From Phyllobacterium sophorae (GTDB taxonomy: Bacteria > Pseudomonadota > Alphaproteobacteria > Rhizobiales > Rhizobiaceae), in contig NZ_PGGM01000017.1 in the NCBI RefSeq assembly GCF_003010965.1, positions 1 through 64,000 of the forward strand: a DNA stretch of 64,000 nucleotides, read 5' to 3'. Made by a program: the position numbers and the translations under genes. The notes under the pieces are model-generated. The model saw nothing but the letters and a program-made list of their open reading frames with translations. It was not told where the DNA came from and ran no database searches. This document shows positions 19,047-28,094 of this stretch, one piece after another. The first letter of the stretch is position 1. Each line of letters starts with the position of its first letter.

Positions 19047-20042
19047 TCAGAAGATCTTGGAAAACTCGTCGATGTTCTTGGCGTCATAGACGAAAGGATC
19101 GGCCATGGCAGCCTCGCCATTGTCGCCAATCTTGATCTTGCCCATGCGTCCGGCGGCAATTTCGCTGCCCGCAGCACCATCCGTTTCACCCTTGACCAGG
19201 CGATAGGCAATCTGCGTTGCCGAATAGCCAAGGTCGATCGGATTCCAGATAGCAAATTCCTTCGTTGCACCCGACTTGATAGCGCCAGCCATTTCCGAGG
19301 GAAGACCAAGTCCTGTCACATAGACGTCGCCGATCTTCTTGGCATCGGCCACAGCCTGTGATGCGGCAAGCACGCCAACGGTTGTCGGAGCGACAATGAC
19401 CTTGACATTCGGCTGTGAGGTCAAAAGGCCCTGCGCTTCGCGATAGCTTTTGTCAGACAGGTCATCTCCGTAGACGGTGGTCACCAGATTGAGGCCAGGG
19501 AAATTCGGCAGCTGCTTCTTCATTTCCTCGATCCAGGTGTTCTGGTTGGTCGAGGTCGTCGTCGCCGAAAGAATGGCAAAGTCACCCTTGCCGTCCTTCA
19601 GATGATTGGCGGCCAACTGCAGGCACATCTTGCCGATCAGCTCGTTTGACGAGGGATTGAGATGCATGATGCGGCCATCCTTGGCGACAGCGGAATCCCA
19701 GGAAATAACCTTGATGCCGCGGGCTGCAGCTTTTTTCAGCGCGGGCACAACCGCGTCGGGATCATTGGCGGAAATTGCGATGGCGTTGACGTTCTGCGCA
19801 ATCAGCGCATTGATGACCTCGATCTGTCCTTCGGCCGTCGTCGATGTCGGGCCAGTATAGATGACCTCCACATCGCCAAGTTCCTTGGCGGCTTCCTGTG
19901 CCCCCTTATTGGCCGCTTCGAAAAAGCCATTGCCAAGGGATTTGACGACCAGGCCGATCTTGATGGTTTCGGCCTGAGCGTGCGATGCCAACATGGCAAG
20001 GGCGAGCGCCGATCCCAGTGCGAGTTTCTTTAAAAGTTTCAT
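19047..20042 (-). CDS. rhaS: L-rhamnose-binding periplasmic protein RhaS
   Basis: A 331-residue exported protein with a classic signal peptide (KKLALGSALALAMLASHAQA, cut near residue 24) and a Peripla_BP_4 fold: IKIGLVVKSLGNGFFEAANKGA, IAISANDPDAVVPALKKA, ISWDSAVAKDGRIMHLNPSS, VYVTGLGLPSEMAGAI. It should capture L-rhamnose in the periplasm. GGGAGG precedes the ATG. It follows the regulator gene by about 50 bases and is followed by an attenuating hairpin. The name RhaS follows rhizobial usage and is unrelated to the E. coli activator of that name. Confidence 0.93.
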   Translation of the reverse strand: MKLLKKLALGSALALAMLASHAQAETIKIGLVVKSLGNGFFEAANKGAQEAAKELGDVEVIYTGPTSTTAEGQIEVINALIAQNVNAIAISANDPDAVVPALKKAAARGIKVISWDSAVAKDGRIMHLNPSSNELIGKMCLQLAANHLKDGKGDFAILSATTTSTNQNTWIEEMKKQLPNFPGLNLVTTVYGDDLSDKSYREAQGLLTSQPNVKVIVAPTTVGVLAASQAVADAKKIGDVYVTGLGLPSEMAGAIKSGATKEFAIWNPIDLGYSATQIAYRLVKGETDGAAGSEIAAGRMGKIKIGDNGEAAMADPFVYDAKNIDEFSKIF

Positions 20043-20093
20043 TGTCTGTCCTCCCAGAGATTAAACGAATGGTTCGTCGACACCGTTCCGGCC

Positions 20094-20897
20094 TCAAGCG
20101 ACCGATACGGAATTTCTTGATTGATTGACCTGTGCGATGATGAGTTGAACGCCGGCGTCCTCGACCATCTTGCGGTCCGCATCTGAAATGCCGTCATCGG
20201 TGATAATGGTCGCAACGCGCTGCAACGGGCAGAGGATCAAGCTCGACCGGCGGGCGAACTTGCTCGAGTCAACCAGCAGCACCAACTCTTCGGCCTGGTT
20301 GATCAGTTTCTGCTCGCCCTGAATGATCAGCGCATCGGATTCCATGACGCCGAATGGTCCAACCCCTTGCGAGCCCATGAACATGCGCTTGCCATAGAAA
20401 TTGCGCGTCACGTCATTGTCGAACGGCGACAAAATGATGCTTTGCTCGCGGTAAATCGCACCACCGGGCACCGTGACCGAGCTTTTGGAATTCTTGACGA
20501 GATGCTCGGCAATGGCAAAGGAATTGGTCATCACCTGCAGGCGCCGTGCGGATAGAAAGTGTACCATCTGAAAGGTGGTCGTGCCGCCATTGATAATGAT
20601 CGCATCACCCTCTTCGCATAAGGCGACCGCCTCGCGGGCGATGGCGCGCTTCTTGTCGGCGTTTTCGGATTCGGAAACATGAAAGTGACGGCCAGCAAGC
20701 GGCGTCAACTGCGGCGGATGAACCGCCTCAGCACCGCCACGCACACGGCGCAGCTTTCCCTTCACGTGGAGCGAGGCAATATCACGACGGATGGTTGCCT
20801 CCGACGCTTCCGTCAGTTCCGCTATGTCCTGAATGGTGATGACCGGCTTTTCCTGAACAGCGCTCAGAATGATGCGGTGACGCTCACGCTCGTGCAT
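20094..20897 (-). CDS. rhaR: DeoR family regulator of rhamnose catabolism RhaR
   Basis: A 267-residue DeoR/GlpR type repressor. The N-terminal helix-turn-helix reads ITIQDIAELTEASEATIRRDIASL (residues 19-42); the C-terminal sugar-phosphate sensing domain holds DAIIINGGTTTFQMVHFL and LLVDSSKFARRSSLILCPL. It is the first gene of rhaRSTPQUK and divergent from rhaDI, as in R. leguminosarum, where RhaR represses the locus. AGGAGGAAGTGCA precedes the ATG. The inverted 9-mers in the divergent gap are the likely operator. Confidence 0.92.
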   Translation of the reverse strand: MHERERHRIILSAVQEKPVITIQDIAELTEASEATIRRDIASLHVKGKLRRVRGGAEAVHPPQLTPLAGRHFHVSESENADKKRAIAREAVALCEEGDAIIINGGTTTFQMVHFLSARRLQVMTNSFAIAEHLVKNSKSSVTVPGGAIYREQSIILSPFDNDVTRNFYGKRMFMGSQGVGPFGVMESDALIIQGEQKLINQAEELVLLVDSSKFARRSSLILCPLQRVATIITDDGISDADRKMVEDAGVQLIIAQVNQSRNSVSVA

Positions 20898-20944
20898 TGC
20901 ACTTCCTCCTCTTGTGACAATCTATTGCGCAAATCCATGATCAG

Positions 20945-21027
20945 TGTCAATCAACTTCAGTCAAAAAGTTTCATACCGCACTGCACAATGCAAGTTTATG
21001 ATCGAAATTGATCGTTTGTGATTGACA
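20945..21027. promoter_or_regulatory. Candidate RhaR operators in the rhaR/rhaD divergent gap
   Basis: The 9-mer TGTCAATCA at 20945-20953 recurs as its exact reverse complement TGATTGACA at 21019-21027, about 65 bases apart. Related TCAGTCAA and TTGATCG words lie nearby. The two copies flank the region where both divergent promoters should be, which suits repression by a DeoR protein binding at both sites. Confidence 0.5.
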
Positions 21028-21116
21028 TGAAAACGTAAATTGCTCCATAGCTAACGCAAATGACGGCGGCTTGGCGACACGTGTCCGGCCGGCAATTGAC
21101 CTATCGGGAGGCAAAT

Positions 21117-23213
21117 ATGGCAGACAAGGTCCAACTTCTGGATAATCGTTGGGACGATCAAAAAGCGGCAGGACTGGATGAGCCGGGCAAGCTGCTTTAT
21201 CGTTCCAATCTGCTGGGCGCCGATAAGCGCATCACCAATTATGGCGGTGGCAATACCTCTGCAAAAGTAAGTCAGAGCGATCCGCTGACCGGTCAGCCGG
21301 TCGAGGTGCTGTGGGTCAAGGGATCGGGCGGCGATGTCGGCACGATCAAGCTGGATGGTTTTGCCACGCTCTATATGGAAAAGCTTCAATCGCTAAAGTC
21401 CATTTACAAGGGTGTCGACGACGAGGACCGCATGGTCGGCTTTCTGCCGCACTGCACCTTCAATCTTAACAGCCGCGCCGCCTCCATTGATACACCATTG
21501 CATGGTTTCGTCCCGTTCAAACACGTCGACCACATGCATCCCGACGCTATCATCGCCATCGCTGCGTCGAAGAATTCCCGCGAACTGACCAGGGAAATAT
21601 TTGGCGAGGACATTGGCTGGCTGCCGTGGCGCCGTCCCGGTTTCCAGCTTGGGTTGGATCTCGGCGCTTACGTGGCTGCCCATCCAAACGCCAGGGGCGT
21701 CGTCCTCGAAAGCCACGGTCTCTTCACCTGGGCCAACGAGGCCAAGGCATGTTACGAACTGACGCTGGAAATTATCAATAAGGCGATTGTCTGGTTCGAC
21801 CAAAAGTCAGCGGGTAAATCGGCTTTCGGCGGGCAGGCCACCCAGTCGCTTGAACCTTCGCAACGCCGTGCGATTGCTGCAAGGCTGATGCCGGAAATTC
21901 GCGGCAAGATCGGTTTATCGGAGCGCAAGCTTGGGCATTTCGACGATCAGCCTGCTGTGCTTGAGTTCGTCAACTCGAACGAGTTGCACCCGCTGGCAGC
22001 ACTCGGCACCAGTTGCCCGGATCATTTCCTGCGCACGAAAATCCGGCCATTGGTGCTCGACTTCAATCCCGCACAGCCCGATGCCGAGGCTGTCGTCGCT
22101 TCGCTTGAAGGCGCGCTGGAGGCCTACCGCGCCGACTATGCCCGCTATTATAACGACTGCAGACATGCCAACTCGCCTGCCATGCGCGACCCCAATCCGG
22201 TGATTTTCCTGATCCCCGGCGTTGGCATGTTGTCGTTCGCCAAGGACAAGGCAACGGCGCGCATCGCCGCCGAGTTCTACGTCAACGCCATCAACGTCAT
22301 GCGCGGCGCTTCGTCAGTTTCCCAATATCAGGGGCTCCTGGAACAAGAGGCTTTCGATATCGAATACTGGCTGCTTGAAGAAGCCAAATTACAGCGCATG
22401 CCCAAGCCAAAATCATTGGCTGGGCGCGTTGCCTTCGTCACGGGTGGTGCTGGCGGCATCGGTCGTGCCACAGCCGAGCGGCTGCTGGGCGAGGGCGCCT
22501 GTGTCGTACTTGCCGATATTGATGCTGAAGCACTAAAGCTGGCACATGAGGATTTTGCCAAGCGCTATACGGCCGATACCGTGCGCAGCATCCCGTTGAA
22601 CGTGACAAACGAGGCTGGCGTCATCGCCAGCTTTACCGAGGCCGCCGTCGAATTTGGCGGTGTCGACATTCTCGTTTCCAATGCGGGTATCGCCTCCTCC
22701 GCACCGATTGAGACGACAGAACTTTCGATGTGGACGCGCAATATCGACATTCTGGCAACCGGCTATTTCCTCGTTTCGCGCGAAGCTTTCCGCCTGTTCC
22801 GGCGGCAGAAGATCGGCGGCAATGTGGTATTTGTCGCCTCCAAGAATGGCCTTGCAGCATCGCCCAATGCCAGCGCCTATTGTGCCGCCAAGGCAGCGGA
22901 AATCCACCTTGCCCGCTGCCTTGCGCTGGAAGGCGCGGAAGGTGGTATAAGGGTCAATACGGTCAATCCCGACGCCGTCCTGCGTGGCTCGAAGATCTGG
23001 AACGGCGAATGGCGCGAACAGCGCGCCGCCTCCTCCAATTTGCAGGTCGACGAGCTCGAAGAACACTATCGCAAGCGCTCGCTTTTGAAGCTCAATGTGT
23101 TACCCGAAGACATTGCAGAAGCGGTATACTTCCTCGCCTCGGATGCATCTGCAAAATCAACCGGTAACATTATCAATGTCGATGCGGGTAACGCGCAGAG
23201 CTTTACCCGGTAA
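21117..23213 (+). CDS. rhaD: Bifunctional rhamnulose-1-phosphate aldolase / short-chain dehydrogenase RhaD
   Basis: A 698-residue fusion. Residues 1 to about 410 form a class II aldolase (NYGGGNTSAKV, the metal-binding HVDHMHPD, and VLESHGLFTW); residues about 430 to 698 form a short-chain dehydrogenase (GGAGGIGRATAERLL, catalytic YCAAKAAE, and NVDAGNAQSF end). The aldolase should split rhamnulose-1-phosphate into dihydroxyacetone phosphate and L-lactaldehyde, and the dehydrogenase should oxidise the lactaldehyde. I chose MADKVQLL because GGGAGG sits seven bases ahead; the open frame starts 19 codons earlier. It is co-transcribed with rhaI. Confidence 0.93.
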   Translation: MADKVQLLDNRWDDQKAAGLDEPGKLLYRSNLLGADKRITNYGGGNTSAKVSQSDPLTGQPVEVLWVKGSGGDVGTIKLDGFATLYMEKLQSLKSIYKGVDDEDRMVGFLPHCTFNLNSRAASIDTPLHGFVPFKHVDHMHPDAIIAIAASKNSRELTREIFGEDIGWLPWRRPGFQLGLDLGAYVAAHPNARGVVLESHGLFTWANEAKACYELTLEIINKAIVWFDQKSAGKSAFGGQATQSLEPSQRRAIAARLMPEIRGKIGLSERKLGHFDDQPAVLEFVNSNELHPLAALGTSCPDHFLRTKIRPLVLDFNPAQPDAEAVVASLEGALEAYRADYARYYNDCRHANSPAMRDPNPVIFLIPGVGMLSFAKDKATARIAAEFYVNAINVMRGASSVSQYQGLLEQEAFDIEYWLLEEAKLQRMPKPKSLAGRVAFVTGGAGGIGRATAERLLGEGACVVLADIDAEALKLAHEDFAKRYTADTVRSIPLNVTNEAGVIASFTEAAVEFGGVDILVSNAGIASSAPIETTELSMWTRNIDILATGYFLVSREAFRLFRRQKIGGNVVFVASKNGLAASPNASAYCAAKAAEIHLARCLALEGAEGGIRVNTVNPDAVLRGSKIWNGEWREQRAASSNLQVDELEEHYRKRSLLKLNVLPEDIAEAVYFLASDASAKSTGNIINVDAGNAQSFTR

Positions 23214-23234
23214 TATGGGTCTCGGGAGGACATT

Positions 23235-24527
23235 ATGGCTGAACTGCACATTTCCGGCGAGCTGATTGCGTCGCACAACGACACACTGCTTGGCGCGCAC
23301 AAAAGCGATTACGAGGCGCTTGGGGCCCAGCTTGCGCGGCGCAACATCGATATCGATGCCATCACGGAGAAGGTCGCCGGCTTTTTCGTCGCCTTACCCT
23401 CGTGGGGTGTCGGCACGGGCGGAACCCGCTTTGCGCGTTTCCCCGGCCTGGGTGAACCGCGTGGCATCTTCGACAAGCTCGACGATTGCGCGGTGATCCA
23501 GCAGCTGACGCGCACGACGCCAACTGTCTCGCTGCACATTCCCTGGGACAAGGCTGACCCAAAGCGTCTGAAAACCCATGCGCAAGCCCTCGGCCTTGGC
23601 TTTGATGCGATGAATTCGAATACTTTTTCCGACGCGCCGGATCAGGCACATTCCTACAAATTTGGCTCGCTCAGTCATGTGGACGCGGCAACGCGGGCGC
23701 AGGCCATCGAGCACAATCTTGAATGTATTGAAATCGGCCGGGCGATCGGTTCGAAAGCCCTGACCGTGTGGATCGGCGACGGCTCGAATTTTCCGGGGCA
23801 GAGCAATTTCGCCAGATCCTTCGAGCGCTACCTTGCTTCCATGGCCGAAATCTACAAGGCATTGCCGGACGATTGGCGCATATTCTCCGAGCACAAAATG
23901 TACGAGCCGGCATTCTATTCGACGGTCGTGCAGGACTGGGGGACCAATTACCTGATTGCGCAGACACTGGGGCCAAAGGCCTTGTGTCTCGTCGATCTTG
24001 GCCACCATGCCCCCAATACCAATATCGAAATGATCGTTTCGCGGCTGATTCAGTTCAAGAAACTGGGTGGCTTTCACTTCAACGATTCCAAATATGGCGA
24101 TGACGATCTGGACGCGGGCTCGATCGATCCCTACCGGCTGTTCCTGGTGTTCAACGAACTGGTCGATGCGCAAGATCGCGGCGTGGAAGATTTTAATCCC
24201 GCCCACATGATCGATCAGTCGCACAACGTCACCGATCCGATTGAAAGCCTGATCTCCAGTGCCAATGAAATTCGCCGTGCCTATGCCCAGGCCCTGCTTG
24301 TCGAGCGCAGCGCACTGAGCGCCTATCAGGACGAAAACGATGCGCTGATGGCTTCAGATGCGTTGAAGCGGGCTTACCGTACCGACGTCGAACCCATCCT
24401 GGCCGAAGCCCGCCGCCGTTCAGGCGGTGCGATCGATCCCATCGCCACCTATCGCAGCAGCGGCTACCGCCGGTTGATCGGCAAGGAGCGTCCGCTCGCC
24501 ATGGCCGGAGGTGGCGGCATCATTTAA
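23235..24527 (+). CDS. rhaI: L-rhamnose isomerase, rhizobial type
   Basis: A 430-residue TIM-barrel isomerase that should convert L-rhamnose to L-rhamnulose. Metal and substrate motifs are visible: IFSEHKMYEPAFYS near residue 215, CLVDLGHHAPNTN near 252, and GGFHFNDSKYGDDDLDAGSID near 277. It belongs to the rhizobial/Pseudomonas stutzeri type, distinct from E. coli RhaA. GGGAGGACATT precedes the start, 21 bases after rhaD. A terminator follows. With RhaK and RhaD it completes the phosphorylative rhamnose pathway. Confidence 0.94.
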   Translation: MAELHISGELIASHNDTLLGAHKSDYEALGAQLARRNIDIDAITEKVAGFFVALPSWGVGTGGTRFARFPGLGEPRGIFDKLDDCAVIQQLTRTTPTVSLHIPWDKADPKRLKTHAQALGLGFDAMNSNTFSDAPDQAHSYKFGSLSHVDAATRAQAIEHNLECIEIGRAIGSKALTVWIGDGSNFPGQSNFARSFERYLASMAEIYKALPDDWRIFSEHKMYEPAFYSTVVQDWGTNYLIAQTLGPKALCLVDLGHHAPNTNIEMIVSRLIQFKKLGGFHFNDSKYGDDDLDAGSIDPYRLFLVFNELVDAQDRGVEDFNPAHMIDQSHNVTDPIESLISSANEIRRAYAQALLVERSALSAYQDENDALMASDALKRAYRTDVEPILAEARRRSGGAIDPIATYRSSGYRRLIGKERPLAMAGGGGII

Positions 24528-24551
24528 GACATTCAACATTCATGGGATCCG

Positions 24552-24585
24552 GGGCAGCGCTTAACCGTGCTGCCCTTTTCTTTTT
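24552..24585 (+). terminator. Rho-independent terminator of rhaDI
   Basis: GGGCAGC pairs with GCTGCCC around a ten-base loop and is followed by TTTTCTTTTT. It lies 25 bases after the rhaI stop. Confidence 0.85.
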
Positions 24586-24615
24586 GTGCATTGACAGCAG
24601 CGCCAGCATTTGATC

Positions 24616-24655
24616 TATTCTACTATAAAGCATTATAATCCATAATAGTGGAATA
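24616..24655. promoter_or_regulatory. Inverted repeat ahead of the peptide-type ABC operon (candidate IclR operator)
   Basis: TATTCTACTAT and ATAGTGGAATA form arms that match in 10 of 11 positions around an 18-base AT-rich centre containing CATTATAA. The same CATTATAA word occurs in the divergent promoter of the IclR gene at 30699. It ends 16 bases before the binding-protein start codon, so a bound repressor would block initiation. Confidence 0.5.
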
Positions 24656-24670
24656 ACAAAGGGAACCGTC

Positions 24671-26200
24671 ATGAAATCACTGAAGCTCGCACTCCTTCTT
24701 GGTTCAGCGCTGATTGCTGTTAGCCCCGCTGCTTTCGCCCAGTCAAAGGGCGGCGTCATCAATGTCGCCACGATCGGCGAGCCGCCGACGCTCGACGCGA
24801 TGGCTTCGACCGCCGATCTTGTCGGCATCGTCTCGCAGCACATCTTCGAGACGCTCTATACATTTGACAAGAGCTGGAACGTTACGCCGCTGCTCGCCGC
24901 CAGCCTTCCGGATGTATCGGCTGATGGCAAAGTCTACACCATAAAGCTGCATACCGGCGTCAAGTTCCATGATGGCACGGATATGGATGCGGCAGACGTC
25001 GTCGCCTCACTCAAGCGCTGGACCGAGATTGCCTCGCGCGGCAAGCAGACGGCTCCAATGATCAGCTCAATCGAGGCCGCCGATCCCGCAACGGTTAAAA
25101 TCACCCTCACCGCACCTTACGCACCACTGGTGTCGCTGCTGGCATTCAACAATGCCGCTGCGATCATCCTCCCAAGCGAAAAACAGCAAAACCCGATGAC
25201 CGATCCCATCGGGACCGGGCCGTATATGCTGAAAGAGCGCAAGGCCGACCAGTATATCCAGCTCACCCGTTTTGCCGATTACAAATCTGCCGAAGGCGAC
25301 GAAAATGGTTACGGCGGTGCGCGCCATCAATATCTGGACGAAATCCGCTTCGTTCCCGTTCCCGACCCCAATACCCGTGTCGAAGGCGCCCTTTCCGGCC
25401 AGTTCGATTATGTCGACAGCCTGCCGGTCGAGGCCTTTGATCGGCTGAAGGATCAAAAGGCGACCGAAGCCGTTCTGCTCAAGCCATTCGGCTGGCCGGT
25501 CTTCGTCATGAACACCAGTCAGGGCATCACCAAGAGCCAGGATCTGCGCCTGGCTGTCCGCGATGCCCTAAGCATGGAAGACATGATGGCCGCGGCCTTC
25601 GGCAGCACAGACTTCTATACGCTCAATCCGTCCATGTATCCCGACGGCTACAGCTGGAAGACCGATGCAGGTACACAAGGCGCCTATAATGTGGCGGACC
25701 CTGAAAAGGCCGCCGAGGAGCTGAAGAAAGCCGGCTATAATGGTGAGCCGCTGCGCATCCTGACAAGCCGCCAGTATGAGTTCCATTATAAGATGGCGCA
25801 GGTTGCAGCCGAATATTTGAAGGCCGCGGGCTTTACCGTCGACATGCAGGTCGTCGACTGGGCAACGCTGACGCAGCGCCGTGCTGACCCGAAGCTGTGG
25901 GACATTTATATCAGCCACAGCCCGTTCCTGCCAGAACCCGCCTTGATCGGTGCCATGTCGACCAGCGCTCCGGGCAATTGGGATACGCCGGCGCGCAAGG
26001 TGGCCGTCGATGCTTTCAATGCGGAAGTTGACCCGCAAAAGCGTGTGGCTTTGTGGGCCGAAGTTCAGAAGGTGATCTATGCCGAAGTGCCGATCATCAA
26101 GATCGGCGATTTCAACGCGCTGTCGGCCAAGTCACCCAAGCTCGAAGGCTTCACGCCGGCACCGTGGCCCTACTTTTGGAACGTGTCGCTCAAGCAGTGA
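24671..26200 (+). CDS. Dipeptide/oligopeptide-type ABC transporter substrate-binding protein
   Basis: A 509-residue SBP_bac_5 (DppA/OppA class) lipid-free periplasmic protein. The signal peptide is KSLKLALLLGSALIAVSPAAFA. Typical stretches are TIGEPPTLDAMASTADLVGIVSQHIFETLYT, LADGKVYTIKLHTGVKFHDGTDMDAADV with the usual GVKFHDG pattern, and PIGTGPYMLKE. These proteins bind peptides or other polar organic ligands; the neighbours here (amidohydrolase, RidA-like protein, PLP enzyme) argue for an amide or amino-acid derivative. It is the first gene of a five-gene operon. The substrate is unknown. Confidence 0.88.
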   Translation: MKSLKLALLLGSALIAVSPAAFAQSKGGVINVATIGEPPTLDAMASTADLVGIVSQHIFETLYTFDKSWNVTPLLAASLPDVSADGKVYTIKLHTGVKFHDGTDMDAADVVASLKRWTEIASRGKQTAPMISSIEAADPATVKITLTAPYAPLVSLLAFNNAAAIILPSEKQQNPMTDPIGTGPYMLKERKADQYIQLTRFADYKSAEGDENGYGGARHQYLDEIRFVPVPDPNTRVEGALSGQFDYVDSLPVEAFDRLKDQKATEAVLLKPFGWPVFVMNTSQGITKSQDLRLAVRDALSMEDMMAAAFGSTDFYTLNPSMYPDGYSWKTDAGTQGAYNVADPEKAAEELKKAGYNGEPLRILTSRQYEFHYKMAQVAAEYLKAAGFTVDMQVVDWATLTQRRADPKLWDIYISHSPFLPEPALIGAMSTSAPGNWDTPARKVAVDAFNAEVDPQKRVALWAEVQKVIYAEVPIIKIGDFNALSAKSPKLEGFTPAPWPYFWNVSLKQ

Positions 26201-26281
26201 CGCAATTGCAATTGGCGCGGATGAGACCCATCCGTCCGCGCCCATGCCTGACTGAATTGCAAACAGGATCAATCCGCCCAG

Positions 26282-27223
26282 ATGCTCCGTTACATACTTC
26301 AACGCTTTATCGGCATGATCATCGTGATGTTCCTGGTGGTGACGATTGTCTTCATCATCGTTCGCGTCACGCCCGGTGATCCGGCTGCCGTCATGCTTGG
26401 ACCGGAAGCGACCGCTGCAGACATCGCCGCCTTGCGCCAGCAGCTTGGGCTCGATCAGTCGATCCCGGTGCAATATGTGTATTTCATCGGCAACCTTGTG
26501 CAAGGTGATCTTGGACAGTCCATCTTCCTCGACCAGCCTGTATTGCAGGCACTGGCGCAGCGCGCCGAGCCCACCTTTTTTCTCACCATATTTTCGCTGC
26601 TGATTGCCAGCGTCATCGCCATTCCGATCGGCATCTACGCCGCCTATCGCCGCGGATCGTTCTTCGATCAGGCGGCAACAGCGCTGGCAATGCTCGCCGC
26701 AAGCATTCCAAGTTTCTGGCTCGGACTCATTTTGATGCAGATATTTGCTGTGCGGTTCGGCCTTTTCCCCGTATCGGGCTATGGCGGCCCCGGCACATCG
26801 CTGACGGAGCGGCTCGGTTACCTGGTTCTCCCCGCATTTGCGCTTGGCATTGTCTCTTCCGCCCTCATCATGCGTTTCACCCGGGCTTCGATGCTCGATG
26901 TGCTGGGCGATGACTATATCCGCACGGCCCGTGCCAAGGGTGTGGATGAGCGGCGCGTGGTACTGAAACACGCTTTCAAGAATGCCCTGATCCCCATCCT
27001 CACGGTCGTTGGCCTCACCGCCGCAGTGTTGATTTCCGGTGCGGTGGTCACTGAGACCGTCTTTGGTCTGCCCGGGGTCGGCAGCCTCGTTGTGTCCGCG
27101 GTGCTGCGCCGCGATTATCCCGTTATCCAGGGTGCGCTCCTCATCATTGCGGCGCTCTATGTTCTCATCAATTTCGCCATCGACATGCTCTACCTCGTCG
27201 TTGATCCAAGGGTGCGCTACTGA
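26282..27223 (+). CDS. Dipeptide-type ABC transporter permease (DppB-like)
   Basis: A 313-residue membrane protein with the N-terminal pattern MLRYILQRFIGMIIVMFLVVTIVFI and RVTPGDPAAVMLGP typical of DppB/OppB, then the EAA loop DDYIRTARAKGVDERRVVLKHAFKNALIP near residue 215, which contacts the ATPase. About six transmembrane helices are seen. Its stop shares one base with the next start (TGATG). Confidence 0.92.
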   Translation: MLRYILQRFIGMIIVMFLVVTIVFIIVRVTPGDPAAVMLGPEATAADIAALRQQLGLDQSIPVQYVYFIGNLVQGDLGQSIFLDQPVLQALAQRAEPTFFLTIFSLLIASVIAIPIGIYAAYRRGSFFDQAATALAMLAASIPSFWLGLILMQIFAVRFGLFPVSGYGGPGTSLTERLGYLVLPAFALGIVSSALIMRFTRASMLDVLGDDYIRTARAKGVDERRVVLKHAFKNALIPILTVVGLTAAVLISGAVVTETVFGLPGVGSLVVSAVLRRDYPVIQGALLIIAALYVLINFAIDMLYLVVDPRVRY

Positions 27224-28092
27224 TGACTGAAATCATGACAAACGCACCCATGAGCGAGCGCTCCAAATTCTTCCGCGTCCTCATCCGGCGCAAAACTGTG
27301 CTCTTCGGATTGATGGTGCTGGCCATCTTCGTGGTGCTAGCGGTGTTTGCGCCGTTGATCACGCCCTATGCGCCAAACAAATTGTCCATCGTCAACAGAC
27401 TAAAGCCGCCCGACATGAGATGGTTTTTCGGCACCGATGAATTTGGCCGCGACGTGTTCTCGCGCACGATCTTCTCGGCCCGCCTGTCGCTGATGGTCGG
27501 CTTTGCAGTCGTCGTGCTGGCATCGCTGATTGGCGTCACGCTCGGCATTCTTGCCGGCTTCTTCCAAAAGCTCGATGCGCCGATTACCCGGCTGATCGAT
27601 GCGATGATGGCTTTTCCTGACATTTTGCTGGCCATTGCGCTTGTCGCCGCGCTCGGGCCGTCGCTGACCACGGTCATCGTCGCGCTCAGCATCGTCTACG
27701 CGCCGCGGCTTGCCCGTATCGTGCGCGCTTCGACGCTGGTCATCCGCGAGCTGCCCTATGTGGAGGCGGCAACATCGCTCGGCATCTCGACGCGCCATAT
27801 CATGACGCGGCACATCCTGCGCAACCTGCTCTCGCCCATTCTCGTCCAGGGAACCTTCCTCTTTGCCAATGCGATGCTGGCGGAAGCGGGGTTGTCCTTT
27901 CTTGGGCTCGGTGTCAGCCCCGAAGTGCCAACCTGGGGCACGATGATCGCTTCAGGGCGACAATATATCGGCAAGGCCGACTGGATGACGCTGTTTCCCG
28001 GCATCGCCATCGTGCTTGCCGTTCTTTCCCTGCAGATGGTCGGCGACGGGTTCCGCGACCTTCTCGACCCCCGCCTCAGAAAGGATCTCTGA
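27223..28092 (+). CDS. Dipeptide-type ABC transporter permease (DppC-like)
   Basis: A 289-residue membrane permease of the DppC/OppC class. FFGTDEFGRDVFSR near residue 70 is the family hallmark; the EAA loop ELPYVEAATSLGISTRHIMTRHIL lies near 180. The start overlaps the preceding stop by one base, and two bases separate its stop from the amidohydrolase start, so permease and enzyme genes are co-translated. Confidence 0.92.
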   Translation: MTEIMTNAPMSERSKFFRVLIRRKTVLFGLMVLAIFVVLAVFAPLITPYAPNKLSIVNRLKPPDMRWFFGTDEFGRDVFSRTIFSARLSLMVGFAVVVLASLIGVTLGILAGFFQKLDAPITRLIDAMMAFPDILLAIALVAALGPSLTTVIVALSIVYAPRLARIVRASTLVIRELPYVEAATSLGISTRHIMTRHILRNLLSPILVQGTFLFANAMLAEAGLSFLGLGVSPEVPTWGTMIASGRQYIGKADWMTLFPGIAIVLAVLSLQMVGDGFRDLLDPRLRKDL

Positions 28093-28094
28093 TC

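Noticed and set aside
23394-24224. Minus-strand 276-codon frame opposite rhaI
   Set aside because: Antisense shadow of the isomerase; no start signal or motif.
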